Below, piece after piece: positions 61,873 to 64,000 of a DNA stretch of 64,000 bases; the stretch's first letter is position 1; the number at the start of each line of letters is the position of its first letter. Below the pieces are notes generated by a model that saw only the letters and a program-made list of their open reading frames with translations, did not search any database and was not told where the DNA came from. The translations under genes and the position numbers were made by a program. The DNA is taken from the NCBI RefSeq assembly GCF_012113595.1, contig NZ_CP050831.1:5642001-5706000 (forward strand), read 5' to 3'. This DNA comes from Bacteroides faecium (lineage in GTDB: Bacteria > Bacteroidota > Bacteroidia > Bacteroidales > Bacteroidaceae).

Positions 61873-62865
61873 TCAGACAAAATTTACTTCAGGATGAATG
61901 TCTATGCCGAACTTCTCGCGGACGGAAGCCCGCACTGCATCCGAAAGTGCTATTATATCACTCCCCTTTGCTCCGCCTTTGTTGACCAGCACGAGTGCTT
62001 GTTTATCGTGCACAGCCGCAGGCCCGAGGGATTTTCCTTTCCAGCCGCACTGGTCTATCATCCATCCCGCAGGGATTTTCACCCGTCCGTCCGTCAGTTC
62101 GTAATAGGGTATCCGCGGATATTCCTGTTGCAGGTCTGCCAGTTTTTCTTTAGGGACGATGGGGTTCATAAAGAAGCTGCCGGCATTTCCCATGACTTTC
62201 GGGTCGGGCAACTTGCTTTCGCGAATATCAATGATTACTTTCCGGACTACCGGCAACGTCAGTTCAGGGTATTTGTCAAGTTCCTGGCGGATGGTTCCGT
62301 AGTCCAGTGTGTAATACGCTTCTTTGCTAAGCCGGAAACGTACGTGGGTGACAAAGACCGACTTATTCTCCGGACGCTTAAAAAGGCTGTCGCGATAGGC
62401 ATATTCACATTCTTCTACGGAGTAAACACGTTTTTCGCCCTGAATGTTCACTGTCTCCACGGCGGTTATGAGGTCTTTTACTTCGACGCCGTAGGCTCCG
62501 ATGTTCTGTACGGCACTCGCTCCCACTTCACCGGGAATCAGGGAGAGATTTTCGGCTCCGTACCATCCGCGTTCCACGCAGTATGCCACAAAGTCGTCCC
62601 ATACGATGCCTGCGCCTACCCGTACGGATACGGAGCGCGCATCTTCTTCCGTCACTTCGATTCCTTCGATGCGCGAATGAAGTATCAGCCCGTCATAGTC
62701 TTTGGAAAACAGGAGATTACTGCCGCCGCCTATATGCAAAAAAGGTGTCGTAACGGCACCTTGCGCAATCAGTTGTTGCAGTTCTTCTACGGAAGCATAT
62801 TCTAAAAAACGGGCGGCACTGACATCAATGCCGAATGTATTGTAAGACAAAAGAGAGTACATCAT
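61873..62865 (-). CDS. murB: UDP-N-acetylenolpyruvoylglucosamine reductase
   Basis: 330 residues. FAD-binding FLHIGGGSNLLFSKDYDGLILHS, GEVGASAVQNIGAYGVEVKDLI, catalytic Ser in MGNAGSFFMNPIV and Glu in DIHPEVNFV. Type I MurB lengths fit. It reduces UDP-GlcNAc-enolpyruvate to UDP-MurNAc in peptidoglycan synthesis with NADPH. Confidence 0.96.
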   Translation of the reverse strand: MMYSLLSYNTFGIDVSAARFLEYASVEELQQLIAQGAVTTPFLHIGGGSNLLFSKDYDGLILHSRIEGIEVTEEDARSVSVRVGAGIVWDDFVAYCVERGWYGAENLSLIPGEVGASAVQNIGAYGVEVKDLITAVETVNIQGEKRVYSVEECEYAYRDSLFKRPENKSVFVTHVRFRLSKEAYYTLDYGTIRQELDKYPELTLPVVRKVIIDIRESKLPDPKVMGNAGSFFMNPIVPKEKLADLQQEYPRIPYYELTDGRVKIPAGWMIDQCGWKGKSLGPAAVHDKQALVLVNKGGAKGSDIIALSDAVRASVREKFGIDIHPEVNFV

Positions 62866-62881
62866 CTATACTGTTTTAGGG

Positions 62882-63730
62882 TTATATACTTGTATCTTCA
62901 AACTTACACAGTTCCCATTCTCCGGCTTTCCGGCAGAAATAAAGGATGTTGGAGAAACCGTTGCCGATGCCTTTCAATGCCAGGATTTTCGTTGTGGAAT
63001 TGTCGTCATTCCGCTGTCCGTAGTTGATATTGGAAAGGCGTTCGGAAGGAAGTTCGGGTTTGAAGGCAAACCACTGGTTGAGGTCGAGACTTGTCTCCAG
63101 GATGGAGAAGTCGTCGTCCGGGTCGCTGGTGACGAAAGCCAACGGCTCACGCACACGCTGGCTCTGGAAAATGCTATCGGTGGCAAAACGACCGAAGAAC
63201 TCTACAAAGTTCTCGTTGTCACTTTTCCCGATAGGGCGCAGATTGATTGCTTCCAGTATCCATGCTCCTTTGATACGCTCAAAATAATACCGCTTCATCA
63301 TCCGGGTTTTGACGAATATCCATTCTACCTGTACGGATGTGAGTGAGGTGTCTCCTACCAAATCCATGTCTTCTTCTTTATCAAACAGGAGCGTATAATA
63401 GTGCTGCTTGGTAAACAAGTTGTCATGCTTCCAGTGTTTTTCCTCGATATTCGACTTTTCATCTCCTTTGTAGTAGGGCAAAGGAAATTTCACACGCTGA
63501 CGCTGCAAAGCATCATCGGAAGCAAAATTGTAGATGAAATCGTCGAAAGATTCGTCAGCCTGTATAGGTTGCGGCTCTTCCGGCAATTCATCTCCATGGA
63601 TAGAATCCGCCTGTTGGCGGATTGAATCCACTTCTTGGGTAATAGATGCGAAGGGGTCAATCTTGGTTTTCTTGTTACCACAAGAACCCAACATGCAGAG
63701 CAATATGACCCCTGCAATTAGTTTTTTCAT
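62882..63730 (-). CDS. DUF4348-like lipoprotein
   Basis: 282 residues. Lipobox near residues 14-17 (CMLGSC with acylated Cys17), then an acidic, flexible segment (residues 20-60) and a globular domain. A similar motif occurs twice: DDFIYNFASDDALQRQRVKFPLPY and VEFFGRFATDSIFQSQRVREPLAF. This internal repeat fits the DUF4348 family in Bacteroidetes. Lipid-anchored in the envelope; function unknown. The gene start overlaps the stop of the epimerase-like gene by 1 nt. Confidence 0.72.
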   Translation of the reverse strand: MKKLIAGVILLCMLGSCGNKKTKIDPFASITQEVDSIRQQADSIHGDELPEEPQPIQADESFDDFIYNFASDDALQRQRVKFPLPYYKGDEKSNIEEKHWKHDNLFTKQHYYTLLFDKEEDMDLVGDTSLTSVQVEWIFVKTRMMKRYYFERIKGAWILEAINLRPIGKSDNENFVEFFGRFATDSIFQSQRVREPLAFVTSDPDDDFSILETSLDLNQWFAFKPELPSERLSNINYGQRNDDNSTTKILALKGIGNGFSNILYFCRKAGEWELCKFEDTSI

Positions 63731-64000
63731 TATTTCAGTTTCTCTCTTAACTTTTCAAGCATATCCACCGTCATGCTTTCCAAATTGTAGGCCGGCTTCC
63801 ACCCCCACTCTTGGCGAGCACAGGTATCGTCCAGACTATCAGGCCAACTGTCGGCTATGCGCTGCTTCAAAGGGTCTACGTCATAAACCATCTCGAACTG
63901 CGGCACATGCTTCTTGATTGCCTGATAAATCGTCTCCGGGTCGAAACTCATAGAGGCGATATTGAAAGCATTGCGGTGTATCAATTTTGTCGGGTCGGCT
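63730..64000 (-). CDS. 3' end of L-threonine 3-dehydrogenase-like epimerase (partial)
   Basis: The frame is open to the right edge, so only the C-terminal 89 residues are seen. HRNAFNIASMSFDPETIYQAIKKHVPQF, the DPLKQRIADSWPDSLDDTCARQEWGWKPAYNLESMTVDMLEKL end matches the NAD-dependent epimerase-type threonine dehydrogenases, which make 2-amino-3-ketobutyrate from threonine. The Rossmann part lies outside the window. Confidence 0.75.
   Translation of the reverse strand, partial: ADPTKLIHRNAFNIASMSFDPETIYQAIKKHVPQFEMVYDVDPLKQRIADSWPDSLDDTCARQEWGWKPAYNLESMTVDMLEKLREKLK

Overview
The window is chromosomal DNA of a Bacteroides-type bacterium (Bacteroidales, gut lineage). The evidence is the set of family-specific genes (DUF4494, DUF3078, DUF3127, DUF4248, smalltalk protein, BT4734-like primase/DUF3987, UpxY), promoters of the TTTG-N20-TAnnTTTG type instead of sigma70 boxes, and dependence on long AT-rich leaders more than on Shine-Dalgarno sites. 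No tRNA, rRNA operon, CRISPR array or insertion sequence was seen.

Layout. 1-7858: the 3' part of an NlpC/P60 peptidase, the RNase P RNA, a BrkB-like membrane protein, a tricorn-type S41 protease, a nitroreductase and riboflavin synthase. 7859-12509: a complete phosphate-uptake locus, phoU-pstB-pstA-pstC on the minus strand and pstS divergent on the plus strand. The shared intergenic region carries heptamer repeats with 11-bp period that look like Pho boxes. 12560-24521: core genes (glnS, TPR protein, DedA, DUF3078, tpx, HdeD, DUF4494, YggS, dihydroorotate dehydrogenase-like, PhoH, folC, ridA). 24564-27689: an AT-rich three-gene operon (DUF262 protein, DUF3696-type ATPase, unknown protein), probably an anti-phage system.

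27795-33570 is a flank typical of Bacteroides capsule loci: BT4734-like/DUF3987 protein, HU-like protein, a 32-residue smalltalk peptide, an amidase, a RelE/ParE-like toxin pair, DUF4248, and a tandem pair of structured, apparently non-coding elements. 33548-49262 is a capsular polysaccharide operon read right to left: upxY, wza, wzz, wzx, glycosyltransferases, wzy, a GT11 fucosyltransferase, a TupA-type ATP-grasp protein, UDP-glucose dehydrogenase, UDP-glucuronate 4-epimerase and the initiating sugar-phosphate transferase. Its promoter lies on a 250-bp segment (49307-49556) between perfect 25-bp inverted repeats, next to a tyrosine recombinase gene. In this assembly the promoter points away from the operon, so the capsule appears to be switched OFF.

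50569-64000: housekeeping again (degenerate trypsin-like/TPR protein, rlmB, recN, coaBC, a DnaQ-like exonuclease, dnaN, DUF3127, DUF3352, a metallo-hydrolase, murB, DUF4348 and the end of a threonine dehydrogenase-like gene). Two families of palindromic intergenic repeats are scattered through the core regions.

The most interesting items are the OFF-phase invertible capsule promoter and its unusual recombinase, the duplicated structured element at the 3' end of the capsule operon, the DUF262/ATPase operon, the Pho-box-like repeats, and a PstC with a fragment of a phosphate-binding protein built into its periplasmic loop.
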